Assembly: GCA_903853185.1 (NCBI GenBank)
Contig: CAINSX010000164.1
Span: forward strand, 1 to 8,862
DNA from: an uncultured Opitutia bacterium
GTDB lineage: Bacteria; Verrucomicrobiota; Verrucomicrobiia; Opitutales; UBA953
DNA length: 8,862 nt
Direction: 5' to 3'
In this document: in pieces, positions 1-7,192 of the stretch
How positions within the stretch are numbered: position 1 is the stretch's first letter
How the letters are laid out: every line of letters begins with the position of its first letter
Program-made: the position numbers and the translations under genes
Notes under the pieces: generated by a model
The model's database searches: none
Told to the model about the DNA's origin: nothing
What the model saw: only the letters and a program-made list of their open reading frames with translations

Positions 1-92
1 GCCAAGGCCTTGCCCAACGCCACGGTGGCGTCACCTAGTCCGCCGGCCTTGGACCAGGGCGCCAGCTCGGGAGTCACGAAAAGGATTCTCAT
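1..92 (-). CDS. glgA: Glycogen synthase, N-terminal fragment (cut by window edge)
   Basis: Only the first 30 codons lie in the window; the gene continues past the left edge. The translation begins MRILFVTPELAPWSKAGGLG and goes on with DATVALGKAL. This is the start of the GT5 glycogen/starch synthase fold: a first beta strand (ILFVTPE) followed by the K-x-G-G-L-G-D loop, whose lysine (residue 15) contacts ADP-glucose in this family. The enzyme transfers glucose from ADP-glucose to the non-reducing end of an alpha-1,4-glucan in the cytoplasm. The ATG (92-90) overlaps the TGA of the exosortase gene (91-89) as ATGA, so its translation is probably coupled to that gene. No Shine-Dalgarno sequence is seen upstream. 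The family call is strong despite the short length; a starch-synthase-like paralogue cannot be excluded. Confidence 0.9.
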   Translation of the reverse strand, partial: MRILFVTPELAPWSKAGGLGDATVALGKAL

Positions 93-1108
93 GCAGAAGG
101 TCGGTTGTCGCGGGGTCGTCCGAGTCGGTTGAGCAACGGGATGAAGGCCGCGAGGATAATCAAGGCGGCGACCATGGCGATATTGCCAGCCAAATCATGG
201 ACGGTGCCGAGCGCTGAGAATCCGGCCTGCCCATGTTCGATGCCGGCGAAGTCGCGTTCGAGCGACTTCGAGCCTTGGTGTAGCGCGTGGAAGGTGAGGT
301 AGGTGTTGCGCCCGATGTTGAGCAGGATGGCCGTGAGGCCAGCGAGGCCGATCATCGCGATGCGACGGAGCAACGCACCAGGGAAGCCGCCTTCGAGGAA
401 GACCGCTCCGAGGAAGGCGCCGGCGAACACGCATGCCGAGAGCGAACGGATGCCCGAGCAGGCTTCGGCCACGCCAACCGCGTCGCCGTTGGGGAAGATA
501 ATCGTGTTACCGCTGACACGGATGGCGTGGTCGTTGGCACGCAGGATGCCGGAGACGATCTCGGTGACGTTCGTGAGTAGCTCACCCTTGATCTGATTAT
601 CCACGAGGTAGAGGAACGGGCCCGAGATCAGCCAGACACCGGCGGGGAAGAGCAGCAGGCCGACGGCCTGCCAGCGGGAGCGCGTTGTCGCTACGCTGTC
701 CTGCGGTCCGCGGACGGAAAGAAAGGCGAAGGCGAGGGCAGAGCCGGTGAGTCCGAAGGAGATGGCGAGGGTCGGGCCGATGCCGGTGCCGAAGATCGCG
801 CGGGCGGCGGCGCCGATACCAAAGAGCGTCAGCGACGCGAAGGCCAGCAACTGGGCGAGGATGAGGGTGCCCCTCGACGAGGCGGCTGACGGCTCGGAGC
901 GGTCGCCGGTCAGGAGGGACTGGAAGTCTTCCCAGCGGTCCCAGAGAACGTAGGCGGAAAAGAACGGCACGAGGTAGCCGAAGGTGTAGTCGTCCTTGGT
1001 GCTCCAGATGGCCCATTGGTCCCAGGTGGTGAACGCAGCCATGCCGATCAGTAGCAGGCCGAGGCCGCGCGTCGTGCCGTCGAGCTTAGACTGGGTTTCC
1101 GCGGACAT
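89..1108 (-). CDS. Exosortase/archaeosortase family membrane protease-transpeptidase
   Basis: A 339-residue multi-pass inner-membrane protein with about eight hydrophobic segments (roughly 13-30, 42-58, 82-100, 110-131, 146-168, 222-240, 248-266, 307-327). The family's catalytic triad is present: Cys217 in VAEACSGIRSL, Arg267 in LLNIGRNTYL and His304 in GTVHDLAGN. Near the N-terminus, DDYTFGYLVPF matches the usual exosortase 'yshGflvP' element. Exosortases recognise a short C-terminal tag (motif, transmembrane helix, basic end) on exported proteins, cleave it, and release or transfer the protein to the envelope; they usually accompany exopolysaccharide genes. There is no fused EpsI domain, and no tagged substrate or polysaccharide gene is visible here. 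The ATG (1108-1106) shares one base with the upstream ATPase stop (TGATG), with a weak AGG about 6 nt before it. The 3' end overlaps glgA. The exosortase subtype and its tag cannot be assigned from sequence alone. Confidence 0.93.
   Translation of the reverse strand: MSAETQSKLDGTTRGLGLLLIGMAAFTTWDQWAIWSTKDDYTFGYLVPFFSAYVLWDRWEDFQSLLTGDRSEPSAASSRGTLILAQLLAFASLTLFGIGAAARAIFGTGIGPTLAISFGLTGSALAFAFLSVRGPQDSVATTRSRWQAVGLLLFPAGVWLISGPFLYLVDNQIKGELLTNVTEIVSGILRANDHAIRVSGNTIIFPNGDAVGVAEACSGIRSLSACVFAGAFLGAVFLEGGFPGALLRRIAMIGLAGLTAILLNIGRNTYLTFHALHQGSKSLERDFAGIEHGQAGFSALGTVHDLAGNIAMVAALIILAAFIPLLNRLGRPRDNRPSA
247..270 (-). repeat. Perfect 9-bp inverted repeat (6-nt loop) inside the exosortase gene
   Basis: CGAAGTCGC (247-255) and GCGACTTCG (262-270) are exact reverse complements around a 6-nt loop, so the operon mRNA could form a GC-rich hairpin about 155 nt before the glgA start. 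There is no U tract, so it is not an obvious intrinsic terminator. The sequence codes for SKSLERDFAG, between the catalytic Arg and His motifs of the exosortase, and it may be chance: one such repeat is not rare in nearly 9 kb of GC-rich DNA. Confidence 0.35.
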
Positions 1109-1899
1109 CAGAACCTAGGGACCGCGGCGAGCAGCGTCTTCGTATAGTCGTGCTGCGGATTTCCGAGGATCTCGGCTGGCGTACCTTGTTCGACGATCTT
1201 GCCCTTGGACATCACCAGGATGTGGTCGCTGACATGTTCGACGACGGCGAGGTCGTGGGCGACGAAAAGATAGGTGAGGCCGAACTGTTCCTGCAGGTCC
1301 TGGAGCAGGTTGACGACTTCCGCCTGGACGGAGACATCGAGCGCCGAGACGGGTTCGTCGCAAATGATGAGTTCGGGCTGCACGGCGAGGGCGCGGGCGA
1401 TGCCGATGCGCTGGCGCTGGCCGCCGGAGAATTCATGCGGGAACCGGCGCAGGTGTTCGGCCGGGAGTTGCACGCTGCGGAGGAGTTCAGAGCAGCGAGC
1501 TTCACGGTCCGCCCGCGTCATCTGCGGGAAGTGGATCTCAAGCGGCTCGGAGAGGATGCTCAGGATGTCGGCGCGCGGATTCAGCGAGTTGTAGGGGTCC
1601 TGGAAAATCATCTGGATCTTCTTGCGCCAGGGGAGGAAGGCCGAGTTGGAGAGGGCGCCGATGTCCGCGCCTTGGTAGAGAATCTTGCCGGCGGTCAAGG
1701 GGGCGAGCTTCACGATCGCACGGCCAGTCGTCGTCTTGCCCGAGCCGGATTCGCCGACGAGACCGACCGTCTTGCCTTTCGGCACGACGAACGAGATTCC
1801 GTCCACGGCCTTCTTGGGTTCGGCTTTCTGGAAGAACCAGGCGGCGCGGCCAGGGTAGTGGACGGAGAGGTCGCGGACTTCGAGAAGGTTATCGCTCAT
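1108..1899 (-). CDS. Peptide ABC transporter ATP-binding protein (DppF/OppF-like, C-terminal YejF half)
   Basis: A 263-residue cytoplasmic ATPase that powers peptide import with the neighbouring permeases. All nucleotide-binding motifs are intact: Walker A GESGSGKTT (49-57), Q-loop Gln100 in IFQDPYNSLNPR, signature FSGGQRQR (157-164), Walker B LIICDEPVSALD (Asp181, Glu182) and H-loop His215. The stretch FQDPYNSLNPR is characteristic of the second ATPase of Opp/Dpp importers. The protein ends at HDYTKTLLAAVPRF, shortly after the spot where Opp/Dpp ATPases have their 'HPY' motif, so it lacks the longer C-terminal extension of DppF. This matches the end of the fused E. coli YejF. The ATG (1899-1897) overlaps the previous gene's stop as ATGA, with AAGG 7 nt upstream as a possible weak ribosome site. 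The role is well supported; the exact peptide substrate is unknown. Confidence 0.95.
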   Translation of the reverse strand: MSDNLLEVRDLSVHYPGRAAWFFQKAEPKKAVDGISFVVPKGKTVGLVGESGSGKTTTGRAIVKLAPLTAGKILYQGADIGALSNSAFLPWRKKIQMIFQDPYNSLNPRADILSILSEPLEIHFPQMTRADREARCSELLRSVQLPAEHLRRFPHEFSGGQRQRIGIARALAVQPELIICDEPVSALDVSVQAEVVNLLQDLQEQFGLTYLFVAHDLAVVEHVSDHILVMSKGKIVEQGTPAEILGNPQHDYTKTLLAAVPRF

Positions 1900-2741
1900 C
1901 GGGAGACCTTGAGTTCATCGGACAGGGTGGTGAGGCGTCGGCGGCGCTGGCCGAGGCGGGGGATGCAGGCGATCAAGGCCTTGGTGTAGGGGTGTGACTG
2001 TGTGCGCATGATCTGCTCGACGGGACCGGACTCGACGATGCTTCCCTTCCACATCACGGCTACCTTGTCGGCGAAGTTCGCGATGATGCCGAAATTATGG
2101 GTGATGAGCACGATACTCATGCCGCGCTCGCGACGGAGGCGGGCGAGCAGGTCCATGATTTCTTTCTGGATCGTCACGTCGAGCGCGGTGGTGGGCTCGT
2201 CGGCCACGAGGATCTTCGGGTTGCACGCGAGGGCCATGGCGATCATCGCGCGTTGCTGCATGCCGCCGGAGAGCTCGTGCGGGTATTGGTTCGCGACGCG
2301 TCCGGGGTCGTGGATGTGGACCTCGGCGAGCGAGCGGATGACCTCCGCCTTGACATCTTTCACCTCAGGGCGGTGCAAGGCGACGGCCTCGCCAATCTGG
2401 AATCCGATGGTGTAGACCGGATTCAGCGAGGTGCCGGGTTCCTGGAAGATGTAGGCAATCGAGCCGCCGCGCACCTTGGCCAGTTTCTCCTCGGGGAGGC
2501 CAAGTAGTTCGACGCCCGCCAGTTTCACGGAACCAGACAGGGTGCAGGAAGGCTCAGGCGGCAGGAGGCGGGTGAGCGCCAAGGCGGAGACGGACTTGCC
2601 GGAGCCAGATTCGCCGACGATTGCGAGGACTTCGCCCGCGGCGAGCTCGTAGCTCACGCCTTGGGCGGCGACGGTCGCACGGTCACCGGTGCGGAAGGTG
2701 ACGCAGAGATCCTGTACTTTCAGGAGAGGCTCGGCGGACAT
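1896..2741 (-). CDS. Peptide ABC transporter ATP-binding protein (DppD/OppD-like, N-terminal YejF half)
   Basis: A 281-residue cytoplasmic ATPase partnering the DppF-like subunit. Motifs, numbered from the chosen start: Walker A GESGSGKS (43-50), Q-loop Gln100 in IFQEPGTSLNP, signature LSGGMQQR (157-164), Walker B ILVADEPTTALD (Asp181, Glu182), H-loop His215, and a C-terminal SHPYTKALIACIPR. IFQEP and LSGGMQQR mark the first ATPase of peptide importers. After the H-loop the sequence is HNFG, where HDL/HDM is usual. Start choice: the frame stays open upstream to a GTG at 2834, but homology begins only after the ATG at 2741 (MSAEPLLKVQDL parallels MSDNLLEVRDL of the partner). The ATG at 2753 is a near-equal alternative that adds four residues. 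Neither has a Shine-Dalgarno site. A 49-bp gap separates this start from the binding-protein stop, the only real gap in the operon. Confidence 0.93.
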   Translation of the reverse strand: MSAEPLLKVQDLCVTFRTGDRATVAAQGVSYELAAGEVLAIVGESGSGKSVSALALTRLLPPEPSCTLSGSVKLAGVELLGLPEEKLAKVRGGSIAYIFQEPGTSLNPVYTIGFQIGEAVALHRPEVKDVKAEVIRSLAEVHIHDPGRVANQYPHELSGGMQQRAMIAMALACNPKILVADEPTTALDVTIQKEIMDLLARLRRERGMSIVLITHNFGIIANFADKVAVMWKGSIVESGPVEQIMRTQSHPYTKALIACIPRLGQRRRRLTTLSDELKVSR

Positions 2742-2790
2742 GGTCGGCAACATAGGTTGGGGGGCGGCGAAGGGAAAGGAAGAACGGCGG

Positions 2791-4674
2791 TCATTCGGCG
2801 CGCCAGCGGTCTTCGATGACGGTCTTCGGCGCACCGCGCACCTTGCCGTCGCGGAAATCCTTGAGGTCGACCTCGCGTTGCTTGGGGTCGAGCCAGAAGA
2901 GGCCGTATTGCCCCGGGTCTTCGGCGGAGCGGACGTCGAAGCCCTCCGGGAACTTGACCCAACCCCAGTGCGCGATGCGGTAGCCGGGCACCTTGAATCC
3001 CGGGATGAAGTCGGCGAGGTCGTGGATGCGGTGCTGCATCGCGAAAGACAGCTTGATCATCTCGGCCTCCTCGGTGGCGTTGCGGAACTGGTCGATGATC
3101 TTGGAGAGCTCCGGGTCGTCGATACCGGTGATATTGTTCGTTTGGCGCTTCGGCACCTTGCGTCCGTCGGCCAGCTTCTCGACGGCGTTATCGGTGTGGT
3201 GCGATTCCCAGAGCGCGGGGATGCGACCTGAGACCGACCAGGCCCAGAAGACGATATCATGGTTCTTTTCCATGACCTTGCGGTACATGGTCGTGTGTTC
3301 GAGTGTCTCGGGGCGATACTCGACGCCGCAGCGACGGGCGGATTCGACGAGGGTGGCGAGATACTTGCGGCGGTCGGAAGTGTCGAAGGTCAGGCGGAAG
3401 GAAAGGCGTTCACCCGCGGCGTTCATGAGGATGCCGTCGGGGCCGACCTGGGTGAAACCGGCCTTGGCGAAGGCGGCACGGGCGAGCTCGGGCGAGTAGC
3501 GGCGTGGGCGGATGGACGGGTCGGTGAACTTACCAAGCCCTTCGCTGAACTGGTTGAGGCGATCGTAGTCGCCGCGGTAGAAGCCGTCGATGACGCGCTG
3601 GAAATCGGTGGCATGCTGCAGGCCGACGCGGACGTCGAGGTCGGAGAGCAGCGGCTTTTGCGTGTTGATGTAGAGCCCGTAAGGAGGGCGGGGGATGTCG
3701 TTGAAGAACTGCGCCTTGATGAGATAACCGTTCTGGTACGCTTTCTTCTCGTTGGTCCCGTACCAGTAGCGCGGCATCATGATCGGCATGAAGTCGATTT
3801 CGCCGTCCAGCATCGAGGCGTAGGCGCTGTCGAGCTCGCGGATGACGCCGTATTCGATGACGTCAGGGTTGTAGCGGTAGCGGGTGAATTTGCGATGGTC
3901 GCCCCACCAATCCTTGACGCGAGTGAGGGTGACGGACTTCTCGCGCTGGAAGCCGGCGGGGCTGACGAAGTAAGGTCCGGTGGTCGGGTGGAAGCGGTCG
4001 TTGTATAGCTTCTCGTAGTTCGGGCCGAAGTCCTTGAAGAAGTTGCGCGGTAGCGGGCGGAGCTCGCCGAGCTGTTCGAGTTGATAGGGACGCTTGCGCG
4101 GCGCCTTGATGGAAATCGTGTGCGCGTCGTATTTCGTGATGCCGCCCCACTCGCGGGTGTAGAAGTCGGCATACCAGTCCGCCTTCGCCCAAGGCGAACG
4201 ATGGAAGTAGAACGCGTAAAAGTAGTCCTCGGCAGTGATCGGCTGCCCGTCGGTGAACTGGGCGTTCGGGTCGAGGCGGAAATAGGCTGTCATGCCGTCC
4301 GGCGACATCGCCCAGCTCGTCGCCAGGGCCGGGATCGGCTCGTCGGTGTTGGGGTGCGAGGAAAGCAGGCCGAAGTCGTTGTTGTCGTAAAGCTCACCAC
4401 GGAAGCTGTTGTTGGCGTTCGGGCCGACGCGGCGGAGTGTCGGTGGCGTTCCAGCCGTGAACTGATGGAGCGTGCCGCCGCGGATGGCGCGGGGGTCGGC
4501 AAACTCCTTCTGCTCAGAGCCGTCGTGCCAGATAAGGTCCTTCGGGAGGTCGGCCGGCGTCGCGTAATGGAAGAAGTCCTTGTGCTCGGCGTAGAAGGCG
4601 GCGGCCTTCGGGTCCTCGAAGGTCTGGGCCGAGGCGGTCGTGAGGACGATGAGGAAGGCGAGTAAGGTTCTCAT
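2791..4674 (-). CDS. yejA: YejA-like periplasmic peptide-binding protein (SBP family 5)
   Basis: A 627-residue extracellular solute-binding protein that captures the substrate and delivers it to the permease pair. The N-terminus is a short signal peptide (hydrophobic 4-13, likely cleavage after ASA at 14-16, mature Gln17); no lipobox cysteine is present, so a soluble periplasmic protein is expected. Family-5 landmarks include ALATSWAMSPDG (116-127), FTDGQPITAEDYFYAF (140-155), TGPYFVSP (232-239), TRVKDWWG (251-258), GLYINTQKPLLSDLDVRVGL (333-352) and a closing region to about 595. The spacing and the RVKDWW and N-x-x-x-P-x-x-SD-x-x-VR patterns fit YejA more than OppA or DppA. It is slightly longer than E. 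coli YejA (about 604), ending in a charged tail. The ATG (4674-4672) overlaps the permease stop as ATGA. The same frame is open another 221 codons upstream, but that stretch only mirrors yejE. Murein or other short peptides are plausible ligands by family; the actual ligand is unknown. Confidence 0.92.
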   Translation of the reverse strand: MRTLLAFLIVLTTASAQTFEDPKAAAFYAEHKDFFHYATPADLPKDLIWHDGSEQKEFADPRAIRGGTLHQFTAGTPPTLRRVGPNANNSFRGELYDNNDFGLLSSHPNTDEPIPALATSWAMSPDGMTAYFRLDPNAQFTDGQPITAEDYFYAFYFHRSPWAKADWYADFYTREWGGITKYDAHTISIKAPRKRPYQLEQLGELRPLPRNFFKDFGPNYEKLYNDRFHPTTGPYFVSPAGFQREKSVTLTRVKDWWGDHRKFTRYRYNPDVIEYGVIRELDSAYASMLDGEIDFMPIMMPRYWYGTNEKKAYQNGYLIKAQFFNDIPRPPYGLYINTQKPLLSDLDVRVGLQHATDFQRVIDGFYRGDYDRLNQFSEGLGKFTDPSIRPRRYSPELARAAFAKAGFTQVGPDGILMNAAGERLSFRLTFDTSDRRKYLATLVESARRCGVEYRPETLEHTTMYRKVMEKNHDIVFWAWSVSGRIPALWESHHTDNAVEKLADGRKVPKRQTNNITGIDDPELSKIIDQFRNATEEAEMIKLSFAMQHRIHDLADFIPGFKVPGYRIAHWGWVKFPEGFDVRSAEDPGQYGLFWLDPKQREVDLKDFRDGKVRGAPKTVIEDRWRAE

Positions 4675-5963
4675 TTCTGGGTGCGACGAACGTCGAAGGC
4701 GTCCTGGAGCGCTTCGCCGATGGAGTTGATCATGACCATAGTGCCGACGAGACAGAACAGCGTTGGTCCGAGGATCCACCAGGCGGCCCAGTTCTCCTTG
4801 GCCTGATGGAGTAACTCGCCCCACGAAGGCTCCGTGGGCGGCAGGCCGAAACCGAGATAGTCGAGGGCCGACAGCGAGAAGACGAGCCCGTGCAGACTGA
4901 AGGGCAATGTAGTCAGGATCACGGTCGTGCAGTTGGGCAGGATGTGGCTCCAAATGATCCGCGCATGGCTCGCCCCGAGGGCACGGGAGGCGGTGACGTA
5001 GTCGCGGGCGGAGACCTGGTAGGCCGAGGCGCGGAGTTGCTGGGCGAGACCGATCCACGAGAACGCGACCAGGATGAGCACGAGGACGGCGAGGGTGGGC
5101 TCGAGCAGGCTTGCGAGGAATATGATCGCGTACAGGAACGGTATGTTCGACCAGATCTCCATTGCGCGCTGGGACACCATGTCGAACCAGCCCCCAAAGT
5201 AGCCCATGGCAGCTCCAAGGACGAGGCCGATGCCGTAGGCGCAAGGCAGGTAGATGAGCGCCGACAGGAGTAACAGACGGAAGCCGCCGAAGAGCCGCGC
5301 CACAATATCGTGACCGGACTCGTCGGTGCCGAGCCAATGCCCGTCGAGCCCGGGCGGGCAGGGTGACGGCACCTGCGTGCGGAGTGAGCCCTGCGGTTCC
5401 CAGTCAGTGCGATCTGTGGCGGGTGCGCGTAGGACAACCTTGCCGTCGGCGATTTTCGCGCGGGCGATGCCGGTGCCTTCGGTGAACAAGCGTGCGTCCC
5501 CATGAGGTCGGCCGGCGATGATCGTCCAGGTCTGGCGGCGGGTGCCGTCCGCGTTGAGCGTGAAGATGCGTCCTTCGGCGATGATGCCGCGAGGGTCGTG
5601 CCAGCGCCCTTCGGCATCGCGGGAGACTTCCGGCATCACCTCGCAGACTTCGGCTGGGGCGAAGGGGACGGGCGGCATGACCAGCCAGCCTCGCTCGTTC
5701 CGCTTCAATTCTTCGGCCAGCAGGCGGTAGTTGGGTTCGCCTTCGATCTTCAGACCGAGGTCACGTCCGGAGATGAAACCGGCGAAGACCGGGAAGCGAT
5801 ATGCCCCGTCGACCTTGAGCACGAGCGGGCGGTTGCCGACGAGCAGTGGGCCGAGAAGTGCCAGCGCCGAGATCGTGAGCAGTGTGAGCAGGGACCACCA
5901 GCCCATGCGATTCTGACGGAATCGCGCAAAGCGTTGCAACGTGCTGGGGTCGAAGAGGCTCAT
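4671..5963 (-). CDS. yejE: YejE-like ABC transporter permease with enlarged periplasmic segment
   Basis: A 430-residue inner-membrane channel subunit of the peptide importer. The N-terminus (RFARFRQNRMGWWSLLTLL, 11-29) and the following VDGAYRFPVF (51-60) resemble E. coli YejE. One membrane segment (about 23-42) is followed by a long periplasmic region, then HWLGTDESGHDIVARLFGG (209-227), a BPD_transp_1 core with about five more membrane segments, an EAA loop ASRALGASHARIIWSHILPN (325-344) that docks on the ATPases, LDYLGFGLPP (367-376) and a C-terminal GEALQDAFD. E. coli YejE has about 341 residues. Most of the excess lies between about 105 and 200 here, a polar segment with several short beta-like stretches (GRIFTLNADGT, TWTIIAGRP, KVVLRAP). 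The ATG (5963-5961) overlaps the yejB stop as ATGA without a Shine-Dalgarno site. The family call is strong. Confidence 0.94.
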   Translation of the reverse strand: MSLFDPSTLQRFARFRQNRMGWWSLLTLLTISALALLGPLLVGNRPLVLKVDGAYRFPVFAGFISGRDLGLKIEGEPNYRLLAEELKRNERGWLVMPPVPFAPAEVCEVMPEVSRDAEGRWHDPRGIIAEGRIFTLNADGTRRQTWTIIAGRPHGDARLFTEGTGIARAKIADGKVVLRAPATDRTDWEPQGSLRTQVPSPCPPGLDGHWLGTDESGHDIVARLFGGFRLLLLSALIYLPCAYGIGLVLGAAMGYFGGWFDMVSQRAMEIWSNIPFLYAIIFLASLLEPTLAVLVLILVAFSWIGLAQQLRASAYQVSARDYVTASRALGASHARIIWSHILPNCTTVILTTLPFSLHGLVFSLSALDYLGFGLPPTEPSWGELLHQAKENWAAWWILGPTLFCLVGTMVMINSIGEALQDAFDVRRTQK

Positions 5964-7192
5964 GCGGATTTGTCGAACCGGATACGGGGGTCGACGGCGG
6001 CGACGCAGAGGTCGGAGACGATGTTGCCGATGAGCATCGCCAGGCTGGAGAGCGTGAGGAGGCCGAGGAAGACGGGATAGTCGCGGTGGACGAGTGAATC
6101 ATAGCCCAGCAGGCCGAGGCCGGGGATGTTAAACGTGAACTCGATGAGGAAGGAGCCGGTGAGGAAGAAGCCGAGATTGCCGCCAAAGGTCGCGGCAATC
6201 GGGATCAGCGAATTGCGGAGCACGTGGACGAACACGATGCGGCGGTTGCTCAGGCCCTTGGCCTTGGCAGTACGGACGTAATCGGTGGTAAGGTTGTCGA
6301 GCAGACCGTTGCGGGTGAAGAGGGTGAGCGCGGTGAAGGCGCCGACCATCTCGCAACTGAGCGGCAGGATTGTGCTCATGAACGCGTGTTCCCAGTTGAA
6401 TCCCATCGACGGGAACCAGTGCAACTGGTGGCACAGGAAATTCAGGCCAACTACGCCGAGGACGAATCCTGGTACGGAATAGAGGATGAAGAGGAGCTGG
6501 GTTGAGGAGCGGTCGAACCAGCCGTCGCGCTTCAGGGCCTTGGCCACGCCGAGCGGGATCGAAATCGCATAGGCGAGCAGCAAAGACCACCCGCCGAACC
6601 AAGCCGAGATAGGCAGGCGGGATTTGATCTCATCCCAGACCGGCTTATCGCTGGTCGTCGAATCGCCGAGTTCCGCCTGGAGGAGGCCGGCGTAGGCACG
6701 TCGATAGACGAGCACGCGCGTGGCTTTCTCGGGATCATCAGGCAGGGGGGCCGCGGCGGCTAACCAAAGTGCCCGGGGTTTGCCTTCGGCGGTGGTGAGG
6801 GTGAAGCCACCGCTGGTCTGGTTGACGTTTAGCTTGATGGATTTGCCCGGGTTCAGGTCATCGGCGACCTCGGCTTCGGCTTTGCCGTCTTTGTCGAGTC
6901 GTACCGTGATCCAGTCCGCCGGGCCGGGGGCGGCGCCAAGCCAGATGGCATAGGCTTCGAGGAGGGAGCGATCAAAGCCATAGCGGCGTTTGAGGTTGTC
7001 CAGTTCTTCCGGCGAGGCTGGGCCGCTGGGGCGGGCCGCCGTGCTGCGCTTACGATCGGCCTGCTGGCGCTCGGCGAGGGCTTGTTCGATGGGGCCGCCC
7101 GGCACGAAGCGGGTGAAGCAGAACGCGACGAAAGTGATGCCCACGAAAGTCAGTGGGACTAGCAGCAACCGTCTGAGGACGTAGTCGCGCAT
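5960..7192 (-). CDS. yejB: YejB-like ABC transporter permease with enlarged periplasmic segment, first gene of the operon
   Basis: A 410-residue inner-membrane channel subunit that pairs with YejE. It opens with RRLLLVPLTFVGITFVAF (first membrane segment, about 9-29), then RFVPGGPIEQAL (28-39), the typical start of OppB/DppB/YejB proteins. The channel core runs from about 197 to 400, with the EAA loop TAKAKGLSNRRIVFVHVLRN (308-327). NIPGLGLLGYDSLVHRDYPV (355-374) and VSDL plus VDPRIRF (400-406) closely match YejB rather than generic DppB. E. coli YejB has about 364 residues. The excess here is a polar, beta-like segment of roughly 75-80 residues (about 87-167, including WITVRLDKDGKAE and KSIKLNVNQTSGGFTLTT) inserted before the LQAELGDS element. 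The ATG (7192-7190) has no Shine-Dalgarno site and lies just behind a candidate -10 box. The family call is strong. Confidence 0.94.
   Translation of the reverse strand: MRDYVLRRLLLVPLTFVGITFVAFCFTRFVPGGPIEQALAERQQADRKRSTAARPSGPASPEELDNLKRRYGFDRSLLEAYAIWLGAAPGPADWITVRLDKDGKAEAEVADDLNPGKSIKLNVNQTSGGFTLTTAEGKPRALWLAAAAPLPDDPEKATRVLVYRRAYAGLLQAELGDSTTSDKPVWDEIKSRLPISAWFGGWSLLLAYAISIPLGVAKALKRDGWFDRSSTQLLFILYSVPGFVLGVVGLNFLCHQLHWFPSMGFNWEHAFMSTILPLSCEMVGAFTALTLFTRNGLLDNLTTDYVRTAKAKGLSNRRIVFVHVLRNSLIPIAATFGGNLGFFLTGSFLIEFTFNIPGLGLLGYDSLVHRDYPVFLGLLTLSSLAMLIGNIVSDLCVAAVDPRIRFDKSA

Noticed and set aside
1150..1989. A 279-codon plus-strand open frame antisense to the two ATPase genes
   Set aside because: It is the mirror of conserved ATPase motifs in GC-rich DNA, with no recognisable domain and no start context.
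2742..2834. The GTG at 2834 as start of the first ATPase, overlapping the binding-protein gene by 44 bp
   Set aside because: The added 31 residues show no family similarity; the ATG at 2741 (or 2753) places the first beta strand where this family begins.
4184..4198. Inverted repeat TTCGCC-CAA-GGCGAA inside the yejA-like gene
   Set aside because: It has only 6-bp arms within conserved coding sequence and no terminator tract; chance is sufficient.
4675..5337. An in-frame open extension of 221 codons upstream of the yejA-like start, making an apparent 848-residue protein
   Set aside because: It lies wholly within yejE in another frame, has arginine/proline-rich low-information sequence, and the signal peptide at 4674 marks the true start.
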